A stretch of 64,000 nt of DNA from Miscanthus floridulus (GCF_019320115.1 NC_089587.1:83934384-83998383), one strand, 5' to 3'; positions 22,830 through 36,350 are shown, counted from the stretch's first letter. Made by a program: numbers and translations. Notes: generated by a model from the sequence alone, not told the origin.

Positions 22830-23684
22830 CTGAGACCGAACCCATAGCATCTTTAGAGAGACCCTCGCCTGAACCAGAAAATCCAGAGGAAGGATCCCAA
22901 CCTTTGGACCTTCCATATTTTGAGGATGAATTTTTTGAGGATTTTGGAAATACCTCAAATTACGCATGCCAAAGGAGGCCACCAGTCCATGTCTTTCCTT
23001 GCGATCCCTTAGACAACCAACTTCTTAGGGAATCCATCAAGGAATTGACTGCTATTATGAGTAGCGAATGGGTACACGAGGGAGAGCTTTCTTCTAAAGA
23101 AATTTAGATTCACGCCCCCTCTATACCTATTCATTGTAAAATCCAAGGGAACTGGATGGATGTGTTGTACAATCCAACTATAGGAGCAAACCTCATGTCA
23201 AAATCCTTTGCACACACTTGTTTGGGCGAAGAACCTCATGCTCCAACAGTCAAGTCCTTTAGGATTGCCCCACAATCCAGCCTAAAAGGACTTGGGATTC
23301 TACACAACATTACCCTCCACCATGGCAATGTCGAAATGGCCCTCGATTTCCATGTCTTTGACATAACAGATTTTGACATTTTGATAGGGCATCCCCTAGA
23401 AAAACTCTTCTTAGACCCACCAAAAACAGGGGATATGGACATAAAGCTAGGGAGAGACACCTTTACCATTCCTATCACTCTATCCAAAACCTCGGTGGCA
23501 GAATCTCTCCCCCATCTTAACTTGCCCAAGGAAGTTATGTCGGTATTACCCTTTGATTCCCCTGAGTCGTCCTTAGAAAAGGATGCAAAACTCTTCATAG
23601 AAGAAGAGGACGACTTAGGAGAAACCATTGATCTTCCTACAGAGGAAGTACCGGCACAACCTCCGGTTGAGCTAAAACCCCTGC
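22830..23684 (+). pseudogene. G3 gag 3' portion and aspartic-protease-like region
   Basis: Continuation of the G3 frame after the second CTGAG copy. First an acidic, Pro-rich gag tail (to the TAG at 23105-23107), then in the same frame a retroviral-type protease-like domain: LYNPTIGANLMSKSFA near 23164-23211 in place of the usual DTGA-type core, and FDILIGHPLEKL near 23370-23405, the typical second conserved block. An acidic stretch (EEEDD) follows. The frame departs from the expected pol continuation exactly at 23685, where R4 begins with TGTTGACAC. The catalytic Asp is not evident, so a working enzyme is doubtful even before truncation. Confidence 0.75.
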
Positions 23685-25879
23685 TGTTGACACAAAAATG
23701 TGGCGATGTGATCAACACATAGCAAGCCTAATGATCTTGACATAGTGAACCCGAAGATCTGCTTAGCTTCAATATAAGAACGATCGGTTTCGGGACCAAA
23801 GGCGTGCCAATCAATTTGACCCTATAATTGACAAGAAGAGAATAATCAGTAGTTTAAGGTGAAACATGTCGGTGTTGCACCAGACAGTTCCAATATGTGG
23901 CCAAATAGCTGATTGATATGGCCATCGACTATAGATTCGACATCCAACAATACAGCAATATAAGAAAACATCATTGGCTAAATAGAATATGATCAGTATA
24001 AAATGTTGAGCCGATAAGTTTGATGAAAAAAGTATAACACATGAATAATCGACTGTTTACCATAAATGAATCCATAAACAATCTGAATCTAATCTATTAT
24101 CATCAACAGTGAGGTTCGACCGGATCGATGCAGCTATGATAATGATAACAAACTAAAGCCAAAGAGTCTATAAAACCATCTATATGTCAACAGATTCATG
24201 AAAACATGCTATATGTGTGAGAGCATAGGCAATCGGCTAAAACAGCCGATGCAGGCATAGCAAACAAACAGAGTACATATCTCGATCATGAACAAAACCA
24301 CTGATCAATAATTTCTAATCTAAAGTCTTACCAATGAGGTTCAACTGGATCGATATAGCTATGGTAGTGTCATTAGATTAGATCTCATTAACTAGTGAGT
24401 TTATTCAAGATTGAAACATGTCTCTGGATGCATATTATGTTTGATTGGAATAAAGATAAAACAACCGATCTAGCAGAATTAAGTCATCAATTATGAGATT
24501 TAAAGCGTGACCAAATCAAAGGATGACCAATTAAGATGATATGATGCCGATCTATCTGTATATCAATCAGATGATTTGTTATAATTAATAAAACATTAAT
24601 TATAACAAGATCGATAACCGGTGAATCAACCAAAAACAGCAAGGAAAATCTTACTAATCTTAGCAGATTCGATAACTGGTGATATTGTATTAAACAACAA
24701 GTTATTTAACACAAGATCAATAACTTTGATCTATATTATGATTCATAAGAGATCAATCAGCTGATGTAGCCTTACAAACTACGATATAGATCGATAACTA
24801 ACTTATATTATGGCTCATAAAAGATCAATCAGCTGATATAGCTTTACAAGCACAATACAAGTCGTGACGGTACTCACAAGCAAGCTGGAGGTCGATTAGT
24901 CGATGCAACCCTGTTTGCTGAAGAACTCACCGAAAAACTACATTACTCCTACTCCTAAGGGTTGGCGTGAAGCTAAAAAAGTAAAGACTGATTTTGATTG
25001 ATGTGTGTATGTCTCGTTACAATGGCCAGGGTACATATTTATATCCTAGACTAATGACTCATGACAAGCCTTTACGTAACTTCCCTGACAAAATATCTAG
25101 ACAAAAAGAAATACTAAAATACATGGACTCTAATTTCACTTTTTGTAGAATCCTTGCTAATAAAGCTTCTTCCTAGGTGGACGTGTCTTCTCTTGTTTAA
25201 TTCAACCGGCAAGGATCATGTATGCAAACATACTACCTTGCTGAGCACGTATATGAATATGACACCTAGCTGGCCATGTGCATGCACATACATGATATAC
25301 ATGATACGTGTTCTCGCTTCCTTGTGTGCGCCTGGACATCATGCTTATCCCAAATAATATTCCTTTCCTTCCATGCATGGACTCCATTACTTGCAGTATA
25401 TATCCATGAAATAAATAGGAATAACCATGGCTAAATACGTTAACTGGTCATACTTGCATGCCTCCTCCTAATAGCTGAACATGCAAGTCTACATATGCAT
25501 GTATATCTCCTTTGCTTTAATCGTGAAGTTGGTCTTTGATTCGGTTACGGCAAACTAGCTAACCTTCCATCTGCATATACACACGTAGGCACCACGTGTC
25601 TTAATTAATCAAGCAGGCCTCCCTTCTTTCCCTTGGACACATGATCTTTGATCTGCATGTATCTTTATCTTTCTATATCTTCTCTTCACGCACGTGCAAA
25701 CCAACTCATGATCTGCTCCTTCTTGTTAAGATATCTTGGACGTGAGGCTTCTCCCAGATTAAATAATATTTTTCGGCCGAATCACAAATAACCCTAAATT
25801 AGGAGATTTTCTTATTTTCAACACTATCGGCCGGTTTCCCTCCTTTCCAGGGAAAGCTTACCAAATTTTGGTGTCAACA
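23685..25879 (-). repeat. 3' LTR of R4
   Basis: Runs from TGTTGACAC at the left to GGTGTCAACA at the right; the ends form an extended inverted pair (TGTTGACACCAAAATTTGG on the minus strand against TGTTGACACAAAAATGTGG on the plus strand). AT-rich, no genes. Contains the AGCCGAT motif several times (for example near 24008, 24230, 24244). Confidence 0.7.
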
Positions 25880-25891
25880 CAGGCCCCCTAG
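25880..25891 (-). other. polypurine tract of R4
   Basis: Minus strand CTAGGGGGCCTG directly before the LTR start TGTTGACACC. Confidence 0.65.
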
Positions 25892-27704
25892 TTCAGAGTA
25901 TGAATTTTCATGCTTCTAACTATTTCGATCCAATGGTCTTCTTCTGATTCCAAAACTGATCTTGCAATCAGCTTCATCCGATCAGGAGCTGGCCCCCCGA
26001 GTCTATAATTATACAATCGGCTATCTAGAGGCAATCATTATAAACATCGGCCTCTTCCTTGCTACTGACCATTAGATGCCTGTATGTGACAGATAATTGG
26101 AACTCTTGTCCACTTTTTTTTTGTATCACCGAAGATATCCTTCTGTTATTAGTCCGTACATATCCCAACTGGTGAATTCGACATCCGCTGCATGGTTACC
26201 TAGAATTCAATCCATCGGCTAATCACCATATCAATGTTTAGAAAAATATAATCCAATAACTTCTAGTCGATGGTCTTCCTCCAAGGAGCCAAGAAATTTA
26301 CTGGCAGTAATATTACCTTCTTCCAAGCCCCACCTACACATGTGAACTTTGAAGTGTCTGCCACACCATCTTGGATGGTTGAGGAATGAAATGGATTAGA
26401 ATCCAGTCATCCTCGCCTCTCTTGCTCAGAAAACTTGGGTTTTTGAAAGACTTTCAAATTAAAACATAGCTTTGCTCTTCAAATGATTCTCTTAGATTGC
26501 TCAATGTGTATAGTTCCTCACCAAGACATTGTTTTGCCTCTGTTCACTCTATTTCTAAAAAGCTTATGTGGAGTTCGGGTAGGGATAAAATATGTAGCAC
26601 ACTTACCTTGCATATATTGTAAGGTCAAACCCTGGAGCCAATGAGAGAAGTGTCATACTCTTAGATCAAGATGTGCATGTGCGTGAAATATTTGGTGGAT
26701 AACCTAATTCTACTATGCTCTTTTGAAACATATTTCTCTCTTGTGGAATATTTTTTGCGAGAACATGGGCTATCTTTATTCTTCATTCTTTTTTTCTTTT
26801 TACTTTGTAGCTCTTTTTTGTCTATTTTTTATACTTTTGCATAACCCATGTCTCTTTTTGCAATAAACTTTTGAGAGAAATATTATCAAGAACTTGGAGC
26901 ATTTATTCTGATAAACCTAACAAACATATTTTTGTCTTCTCCCAGTGTAGGAGCAGAACATTTTAGAGCGGATAAAAGCATGTTTTTGCGTACTTCTAGT
27001 GTAGAAGCAGCACATATATATGGCGTGTATGTGATCTTGATCTTGGGACATGATAAATCTCTCAACAAGGGTCAACAAGACTTGACAAAACTCAACACAG
27101 AGCAAGCAACTTATGTGGAAGGTTTTTAATGAGACTAATGTATGGCCTTGGTAGGAAATTCAATATCATTGAGGAGACAAGCTATTAATTTTGAATTTTT
27201 TGTAAGAAAATTTTCTAAGTACTTTGCAAAAAGAAGCAAGGTTTCTTTCATTATACCATATCTCATTCATCAACTACTTAGATAGCATGCTTTTCCTATA
27301 ATAGATTGTTCACAAGTAATAGAAAAAGCAAGAAATAAAGAATATGCGAGCTGACCATAGAAAGGCATATACCTTATATCTACATGTATGTACCTCCACT
27401 CTGAGCCAATGAGTGCCTCTACTTGAAATCCTCATGGACATCAGCTTCTTTCTTGCTATTGGTAATTAATTATACGTAGGGTGACAATTTAAGACTTGTA
27501 GACTGACAACTTCATGCTTAAGATTCTGAGAGCCGAGAATGGTCTCTTTATATACCTCACATCTAGTCCCATAAATATCAAGGTTAATTGTTTCCCCAAC
27601 CTGAGCTGGATCCAAATAATACTTCATTATATTTCATCGGCTGCATGGACCATTCAAGAGGAGCCGATGGATGGAGATTCCTCCAAATGTTAATTAGCCG
27701 ATTG
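25892..27704 (-). other. R4 interior, no gene seen
   Basis: Non-coding by eye: no long frame with recognisable content on either strand. Carries ATCGGCT motifs near 26016, 26214 and 27636; the part 26340-27350 lacks them and could be another unrecognised insertion or a diverged part of R4. Confidence 0.45.
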
Positions 27705-27712
27705 CCTTGCCC

Positions 27713-28226
27713 CAATGTTTTCCTAAATAGTAAATGGTCTTTACACGGTCGCCCTTCGTTTAGCATTTAGGCTGTTTACATGATGTTTAAACGAAGTTAA
27801 ACGGTCTAAACAGTTTTGTACTTTAAAAAAATACATATAATTATATATGTGCATGTAAAAAATCAAGTATTCTAGCATTTATACATATTTATCCGAGTAA
27901 AAATCAATTATTTTGGTATGTATATATATTTATGCATGTGAAAAGAAACAAATATAGATATTTATGCATGTAACATATCAAGTGTACACATTTATAAATA
28001 TAATAAACTTAAGTATACAAATTTATCCATACAAAACTGAAGTAGATTTACCTCGTGTTCGCCTTAACAGCCGTTTAGCCCGTTTAATGCTGTTTATCTT
28101 TGTTCCGTTTAGGCCGTTTAGACCGTTTTCCCGTTTTTTGACCGTTTAAACGGTCAACCATTTCATTTCTGTTTACCCCCTAAATAAAATAGTTTACCAC
28201 CATTTAGGTCGTTTAGGCGAACACTG
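27713..28226. mobile_element. non-autonomous hAT-type element, 514 bp
   Basis: Flanked by a perfect 8-bp direct repeat CCTTGCCC (27705-27712 and 28227-28234), the target-site length of hAT elements. Ends are CAATGTTTTCCTAAA at the left and, read on the other strand from the right, CAGTGTTCGCCTAAA: imperfect inverted repeats starting CARTGTT. The interior is AT-rich with several CCGTTTAA/GGCCGTTTAGA motifs and no coding capacity. Confidence 0.8.
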
Positions 28227-28234
28227 CCTTGCCC

Positions 28235-29040
28235 ACTGCATCATCAGCTACTCCGGTGGACCATGAAGTTATTCTCCGGCTACTGAGCCGATCAGAAGTA
28301 ATCTTTTCCATCTTTATCTCACGACATGCATGTTTGGAACCCCAGGTTGAAACATGTGTATCAGTGCAGCAGGTTGAAATGGCATCGATTTATAGAAATC
28401 CTCTTGATGTGGATTTTATTTTGAGGAAAGTCCATGAGTTGATTCTATTTTTAGGAGAAATTCATTGACTATTTATTAGCCGATTGATCTCCTATCGACT
28501 GTCAGGTTGCCAACTTCTTTCGTATCTCTAACACAACCTCCCATGATGACTTTTTCCTGTTGTTGAAAAATATATTACTCTGTCGTCTCCCATTTAGAAC
28601 AATCTTTCTAAGCTACTTTTCACTTCCATGATTAGATTGAGCTTTGTTTCCCGCAGGAAAAGACAGAACCGATAGACCAGCTTCATCGGCTTTCTGCTTA
28701 ATCCTCCTTTGGTTTCTCTCCTTGTGAATCACTGAATTACGAATCAGTCGGGAAGATCGAGATTGCGACGATCATACCACCTAAGTTCATCAGAATCAGC
28801 AGCTATCTGCCGATGTGGTTGAGGATGATCGCAGTCAGTGAGACGATGATAGTGGTGACGATGTCGCTGGCACGAGCGGTGACGATGAACTGGTCCTTGT
28901 CGGTGATCAGCACTAGACTATGCATGAGCTCCACAGCTGACATACACGTAGTGGCTTTTGATGAGCTTGGTGTTTGACGCCTAACATAGCAAATCTTTTT
29001 AGCTTGTTTCCCCTTCATGTGTGAACTCTAGCAAGCATGA
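28235..29040 (-). other. R4 interior, no gene seen
   Basis: Continues R4 sequence after the small hAT element, with AGCCGAT motifs near 28285, 28478 and 28684. No supported gene. Ends at the GCTGA target duplication of the solo LTR. Confidence 0.45.
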
Positions 29041-29045
29041 GCTGA

Positions 29046-32000
29046 TGTCGCACCCGGGTTTAAGAACAAAACCAGATACATACCATATGTGAGCCCAGGA
29101 AGTCAAATCTCACATATAGCTACAAATAAGGGTAATATCGAAAGACAATGCTCAATATATAACGTTCTTAGTATAAAGAATATAACCTTAGATAGCATAC
29201 AACGGAAAGACAACTCCAATCTTCGGGTGAAGACTTCAATTCCACAGGGACAACTGACTGATTGATTACAAGCCTAACTCCTCCAGACTAGCAATCTGGT
29301 TCCCATCCGAGATTTTTCCAAAGATTTAAAAAGTAAAGCAAGCGTAAGTACATGTCATACTCAACAAATATAACATGGGGTTCATGAGGCTCAAAAGGCT
29401 GACACGGGTTAACTGCGATTAGTTTTTAATGGTCTCAATTTTAGCATAGGAGTAGCAACAAGTTCATCCACAAGCCCATATAAACACATGATCAGGTAAA
29501 CATGAATAATAAATAGCATAAACAGTAATCATTAGTGAGCATCTTTATCATTAGTATTATCAGTGTTCATCATCTATTCCGTAAATGTTCCAAGGCCGCT
29601 CGTGACTGTGAGCACTACTGATATACCAGTTTTACACTCTGCAGAGGTTGTACGCTTTCACTGTGAGTCGTGATTTACCCTTTCGCTCGAGGTGATCAGC
29701 CTCTTGACCCACTACCAAGGAAGGTCGGTAGGGTTCACTATGAAGCCTTTCAAAGGTTCGTCTAACAAGTTAGGGCCGCTAGGTTTCTGTGGCCTGCGAA
29801 TGTAGGGCTCCCCTTCCGACAGGCACAATAACGTGCAACCTATACACTGACGGATAGAGGCCGTACTATATCCAACCCGGAACACACCCCTCTTGCGCCA
29901 TAAACGTAACCACTAACAAGCTAGAAAATGTCCTCATACTGAGCTAAAGCTAGAGCCATGTAGCCCTCACAGTTGTACTGTAAGTCCCGGATGATCACTT
30001 ACAAATAAGTCCTTAGGGAGAGGAATCTAGAGCACAATAAAAATAGCCCAATGCTCTAGCCCCCTTGTTCCATGTTGCTAAAAAACATCTTTTAGTGTTT
30101 ATTGCATATTCCATTAGTCAAGTTACAAGATCATGGTCTTTAATTGAGCACTAGCATCATACTACCCAATGCAATACCCCATAGGTAACAAGGCACAAGG
30201 TAACAAAGCACTAGGAAATCCTTAGTGGCAGTCAAGGTAGACACATGCAGTATGAATTAAATGATTAAAGGTGTATAGGACAACAAGGGACATCACATGC
30301 TATACTTGCCTTAAACACTTGCTCAACTCTCATACCATCAGCTTTCGGTGATCACCTTCTGATCTTCAGCGTCCAGAAACGGTTCTCGTCTACTCGTAGC
30401 AAGCACCACACATAGGCAATCATACAAGCAACAAATAAAAGCAACTAAGAACAATTCATCACATGAGAGAAAAACAATATACTAAAAGAGAGCTCGTCAC
30501 TACGGTCACAAAGATCACAAGAAACGTCGAGAACAGAACTACCGTTGAAAGAAACGACTACCGGGAGATTTATATTATAAAAGTAAAGAAAAACCTACAT
30601 GCTTGATTTGTTTTAATTTAGCAAAACCATATGAAGCTTGTTAATTCAGATTACAAAAATTCACATTTTATTTTAGAAGCTGGATTAAACTAGTCATATT
30701 TTATTTACCAACATATATCATATTATTTAAGCCATTTAAACTTTACTTTGCATAGGAAATAAACATGTGAGAGTATCTATTCAATTTTAACATGTGCGAC
30801 GTGTTTAAGCTAAGCAAATTATGATTTAAAATACATTTATGTCAATATTAATCAAATTAACATTATCATATGAAAAGGCGAATGTTAAACTCTATGTTAC
30901 TTTTAATTAAAATCTGGATTACATAAAGCAGTAACCAAATTAATATTTAACTTATAAATTTTCAAAGACATGACACATGTTAAACATCGCTGCTAACACG
31001 TATCTTATGATCGGCACGGTCGCAACTCAACAAGAACAAAGTTACAACACTAATTAGCTTTTAATTTGGAAAACGGTGTGAGCAATAATATTAATCCAAT
31101 TAATATTTGTGTTGAAAACTATAAACACGGGACATGGTATATAACATCGTCATCGCCTAGCATATAACATTACAAAGCGAGCGTAGATTGGAAACATAAT
31201 TAAAACTAGATTGATTTTAATTAAAAATACTATTAAATAAATGTTAATCAAATTAATATTTAATTATGAAAGCGTAATAAGGTAACATGGAACACATCGT
31301 CATAAACACGTATCACACGTTGCGATGAACCTCGCGCAATCAAATCAAAATCAAAAACCTAAATCGACTTTAATTAAACAGAGATTAATTAATTATAAAC
31401 ACAATTAATATTTTAATAAAATAAATTTATAAACATGTGACATATAAACTAATAACTCTAGTGTATAGATCTTGGCGACATGAATCTAACGCAACTTGAA
31501 CCACTTAAAACGGATAAACGACGAAGGTTACTAACCAGTGGCAATTTCGTAATTATTGGCATCTTCTACCTCCATCCATCCATGTACAGAACGTCACAGA
31601 GAGAGGCTCGGCTGGGCTCTACGGGCCGGACGGCAGCGGCGCAGCGCCAGGCTGGGCAGCGCGGCGGCGGCGGCGACGGCGACGGCTACGGCGACGACAA
31701 CGGCGAGAGAAGGATGAGAAAAATCTAATTTACTATACGAGGGATTTCTCAAACTAGGGGCTCCCCTTACGGTAGTTTTGGTGTGCTTTACCCAAGGGGT
31801 TGGTACATATTTATTGGGAGAAAAACTCTCCACATCTACATCGACTAGCAATATGATACTAATTGATGTTGCACCCTCCACATTTACTAATGGGCCTAAA
31901 TAATCATTAAAGCCCATTAGTAAATAAATGCATGGACCTTTAGGATTTATTAGGATTATTGCACATGAGCTTTGAGCATTGAGAAAAATGAGAGATTTAT

Positions 32001-32644
32001 TATTTTCGGAATTAATTAATTTCGTGGATAAAATAATTCTAGAAAAGTCTAGAATTATTATTTAAGCCACGAAAAATACTCCGAAAAGCTCTAAAAATTC
32101 GGGAAAAATTCCCAGAGACATTATGGAACATGAGAAACCCAAATAAAGTATTTGAAGCCCATGATAAGATAATTTGGAGCATCTAAAAATTAAATTATGC
32201 TCATAGACAAGTAGGACCAAGTTCTAGAAAAAGCTGGAAAAATTTCCGAGAAGTTTGTAGAGATTGATTGACGGAATAGGAACCAAAAGGAGTGATTTGC
32301 GTTACAAAGAAAAGATTTTAGGAAGCTCCCAACGAAAACTTGAGCCAAAAAACAAAGAATTTGATTGTAGAAAAAGATAAAGACGTGCCGGAGAAGGAAA
32401 ATCGACCTACTAACGCATTTTAAAGACTTTGCTCACTCTCAACACACAAAGAAGCAACAAGCAAACATCACATCATCCAAAAGCCCGTCAAAATTAGAAA
32501 ACTTTGAAAATTCACATTTTTCCTATAACTAAATTTGCGCTTGCTCAAACTAAACTTGATAAATTTTATCCAAATATTAAAATAATTCATTTTATTTAGT
32601 GTTTTCTATGCACAACCCAAAATCAGAAATTTTGGGGTGTGACA
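29046..32644 (-). mobile_element. solo LTR of a gypsy chromovirus
   Basis: A 3,599-bp LTR in minus orientation (minus strand starts TGTCACACCCC, ends GGGTGCGACA) with perfect 5-bp target duplications GCTGA at 29041-29045 and 32645-32649 and no internal domain. Parts of it, such as the stretch near 29760 matching the reverse complement of CTAGCGGCCCTAACTTGTTA, resemble the gypsy-2 LTR, so it belongs to a related family. It arose by recombination between two LTRs of one insertion. Confidence 0.9.
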
Positions 32645-32649
32645 GCTGA

Positions 32650-35245
32650 TTACTCCTCGACCGTACTTTGTATCGACGACACCCGCCATTGGAATAAAAT
32701 ATGTTTGCTCCAAAATTTTCCAGCTCGCCTAATCTTCCAATAGTTCTTCGATTTTTAGAATAAATCTTGAGCGCTACTCATCGCCTTCCTCACCAGGTCC
32801 CTTCATTGGCTGATGACATCATCCGAAGAACAGGTAGCCAATACACCTGTGAAGGTACCGGCTATCGGTTTACTGATAGCAGGACCAGCATTGGATCAAT
32901 ATTATTTTTTATCTTATATTTCCAACTTTCCGGTTGATGATCCCTTCTCTGGTCTGTCGATTTCGCCAACGGCTGTATCATCACACACCTCGTTGGCAGT
33001 TTGATATAATAATATTATATATATTTTTTTAAAATAGCCGATACACTTTCAACCAGTGATGCCGGCTGCCTTCATCAATCCATGCATGCACGAACATAGC
33101 TCCTTTTTCTTCATCGCGTGACCATCATTAGAAAATAAAATTGTGTCGCCTGGACTCCTTTTCTTAAATGTGTCATTGTAAGTTCATAACAGCACAGCAG
33201 CAACCTGGCGCACATTGCTTAGTAGCACAACACGGACGACAAGCAATCCCCTCTGTGTTAGAATTCTTCTTCTGCTATGCGGCAAGTCACCCTTCAACTG
33301 TTTAAACCAATTTGGGAGCAATGACTTCATTCAGTCGATGGAACCATTGGACCGATTGGCTACTTATCTGACAATAAAATATTTCTCTCGGCCAAATATC
33401 CTTGTTTTTAATTCAAGTGTCCATGCCCCATTCGACCAGAATCAGCTTCCTGGAGGCAATGAGTATGACCACCAGCATCTTCCTCTGATATTTCTTTTTG
33501 CGTGATTCCTGAAATCGGCTATCACAGGCCAAGACTTCTTGTACCATGCATGTAAGGCCTTGACTTTCAAAGCTAGTAGCCGATTCTGTCCTCTAACACT
33601 GGAAACCAATGCCTAGGACAATAGCATCTAGACTCCGTGTGCTTGTCATGGTCTGATGGGCAACCAAGATGAACTAGCCGAAAATTCTCTTGGACCTACC
33701 GGGTACTCATTTGACAATAATATATCTCCATTGGCCAAATATTCCATGAGATAATCTCTTCTAATCTGAGTGCTGATACTCTCCAAACAATATATTAGCT
33801 CTGCCAGCTTTGGCTTGCTTCAACGAACGGCAATGCGGTAGTATTATTGGTGACAACCTAGATATACAGCTGAACCAATCTGATGCTGTCGAAATAAACG
33901 CCCGGCGAATGAACCTAATTAAGATATGAATTGGCTTTGAAATCGATGTGCAAAATATCTAGCCGAATCAATTGTGGATGTCAGCCTTGATGAAACTATT
34001 GATGGAGTATTTTTCTGGACCGACTGAGATGTTTGATATGAGGTACTGAATCTCCCCTAAACCGGCTGTTGCACAACCTGCTCAGTGGCTGGTGCGGTTG
34101 GCTGCTGGACTAAATATACCTGGGTTTGCCCAGTAGGAGGCTGAGTCATTTGTGCGACAAGGGCATTTGACCGTGCCCCCCTGCTGTTGGCAGGGCTTGA
34201 CCTTTCTCCCCTGCTATTGGCAGGGCTTGACCTTGCCCCCTTGCTGTTGACTGAGCCTGGAGATCTTGAGCTTGTTCTCCTAGAAGCTAATGTATTGGTG
34301 GCTGTTGAAATTGTCCACCATTCGGTTGCTGACTAGAACTAGGCACACTGCTTCTCACAGCCGAAGGATTATAGCCATTGAAATATGATGGTGCCACTGG
34401 GACTAACCGATATCTTGCCGGATATCGGCTATAAATTATATGCATGTGACGAGCCAATAAAAAGGATGACATCTGTGGATTTATGCTGATATGGACGAAC
34501 AAAGTCATGGCAGATATCCATGCAAATTTGGAACCATCCCATATCTACCGGTTGTCTTGATATACCTCTCTAAATTAAGTCTATAGATATGGGGTCCTCC
34601 ATCGAAAAATATCATATTTGCTTTCCTTCTCATGGTTCATCTCTACCATCGACTCTTATGGTCTGGCCTTGCTGATCGGCTGGTGGCTGTCTTGTAGATA
34701 ATATATAAATATTTTCCTTGCCTTTTGATGCCTTAGACTCCAACGTCCGATGCAGCCTTCCCTTTGTACGGCCCCTGGTCAGCCCTAAATTATTGCTACG
34801 TGGTGGCCTGATGCATGCAACCTTGCCGCTGCCCATCAAATGTGAATTTTCCTGGCACATGACATTACCATTCCTTCTCCATCGGCTATCATGCAAGAGC
34901 CGATATTTATTTAGCCGATAACAAATTCTGTCGGTTGCTAGACTGACCCATCTGATTTACGTACTTTGTCTTATTATCCACGAACCGATGTGATGCAGCC
35001 ATACATCAGCTCGATAGCCGATGAAAATTAGATCCTCCATTTTCTCAATGATCATCGGCTGCATCCTGAGAATTTGACTTCTAATTAAGATGGTGTAATT
35101 CTTGGCTCTGGTGATGTTGTTGGAGATGGCACATTTGCTGGACACCAGGATGATTTTTCTAGCGACGTGGCAGCCACATACCAACCAAGTGCAGCTTCAT
35201 TGACATATGGGGACGGGTCAAACCTGTCAGGTATGAGCACAGAAC
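32650..35245 (-). other. R4 interior, possible decayed gag
   Basis: Rich in AGCCGAT/ATCGGCT motifs (near 33036, 33514, 33582, 34426, 34677, 34882, 34898, 34912, 35012, 35052). On the minus strand 34060-34260 reads as a Gln/Pro/Thr-rich, low-complexity stretch (with QPPTGQTQVYLVQQPTAPA), which could be part of a degenerate gag linker. No confident domain. I would not call a gene here. Confidence 0.4.
34165..34258. repeat. 30-bp minisatellite, three copies
   Basis: Three tandem versions of GACC-TGCCCCCCTGCTGTTGGCAGGGCTT, each about 30 bp and slightly diverged, inside the low-complexity part of R4. Confidence 0.7.
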
Positions 35246-35248
35246 ATG

Positions 35249-35266
35249 CACTGGTAGAGAACAGAG
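35249..35266. repeat. left terminal inverted repeat of CACTA A
   Basis: CACTGGTAGAGAACAGAG, preceded by target duplication ATG; pairs with 48881-48898. Confidence 0.9.
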
Positions 35267-35269
35267 CTT

Positions 35270-35369
35270 TACTCTCGGTGGGGAACCCCCTTTAGTCCCG
35301 ATTCCCCACCCGGGAGCAAGCATCCGGGACTAAAGGGAGGTCATTTAGTCCCGGGTCAGGAACCGGGAC
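35270..35369. repeat. 3' subterminal repeats of CACTA A (outer part)
   Basis: Several TTTAGTCCCGG/CCGGGACTAAA motifs in both orientations, split from their continuation (36838-36958) by the nested CACTA. In the En/Spm family such subterminal motifs bind the TnpA-type protein. Confidence 0.7.
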
Positions 35370-35862
35370 CACTACCGGAGACCGGCTCTTTGCCGAGTGC
35401 CACGTGGTTTGCCGAGTGTTTTTTTTCGGGCACTCGGCAAAGACGCCTTTGCCGAGTGTTTTTTTTGACACTCGGCAAAGAGGCTCTTTGCTGAGTGTTT
35501 TTTTTAACACTCGGCAAAAAGTCTCTTTGCCGAGTGTTTTTTTTTTTTGACACTCGGCAAAGAGCTTCTTTGCCGAGTGTTTTTTTTTGACACTCGGCAA
35601 AGAAAATTTCAAAGCATATTTTGAAGCAGTAAATTAATTCAAATCAAAAAGTTTTCAACTACAAAGTTGTATAACTCATCAAAATGTACAATGTTTGTTT
35701 TGGTCTTTTCTTCATACGACAAAGTGAAAATAAATTTATTCACAAATCTAACATATCTCTCTGGTAGTTTATGAAACTACAAGAGAGATATATAAGATTT
35801 GTGAACAATGTTAGAACGACCATGTCGGATGAACAGATGACCAAACAACCAAAATAAACTTT

Positions 35863-36350
35863 GTAGATCTCGAAAAGTTATGAAACTTTGTAGTTGACAA
35901 CTTTTTGATTTGAAAACATTTTGTCATGCAAAACTGTGTTTGAATTTCAAAATTTTAAAATTCAAATTTTGTAAACGACCTCGGATGGAAAAACTTCCTA
36001 AACTAAAAGTGTAGATCTCGAAAAGTTATGAAACATTGTAGTTGACAACTTTTTGATTTGAAAACATTTTATCATGCAAAACTGTGTTTGAATTTCAAAA
36101 TTTTAAAATTCAAATTTTGTAAACGACCTTGGATGGAAAAACTTCCTAAACTAAAAGTGTAGATCTCGAAAAGTTATGAAACTTTGTAGTTTACAAGTTT
36201 TTGATTTGAAAACATCTTGTCATGCAAAACTGTGTTTGAATTTCAAAATTTTAAAATTCAAATTTTGTAAACGACCTCGGATAGAAAAACTTCCTAAACT
36301 AAAAGTGTAGATCTCGAAAAGTTATGAAACTTTGTAGTTTACAACTTTTT
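35863..36350. repeat. 148-bp tandem repeat, 3.3 copies
   Basis: GTAGATCTCGAAAAGTTATG recurs at 35863, 36011, 36159 and 36307, an exact 148-bp period, with an AT-rich unit containing TTTGAATTTCAAAATTTT and AAACGACCTCGG. It fills the middle of the nested CACTA. Confidence 0.9.

Larger units (their letters stand above)
8613..23684 (+). mobile_element. G3: Ty3/gypsy element, plus strand, split by gypsy-2 and cut by R4
   Basis: A second Ty3/gypsy element inserted into the gag of gypsy-1. It shows a 5' LTR (8613-9885), a tRNA-Asp-type primer binding site (9890), gag (9989-10674, resumed at 22830) and a protease-like region (to 23684). Removing gypsy-2 together with one CTGAG copy rejoins the gag frame exactly. 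The rest of pol and the 3' LTR are not in the window because R4 inserted at 23685. The primer site and the gag type suggest the Athila/Tat branch; this is inference. Confidence 0.75.

Noticed and set aside
28229..28468. 79-codon frame as a gene
   Set aside because: It starts at the target duplication of the small hAT element and lies in non-coding R4 interior with no similarity I recognise.
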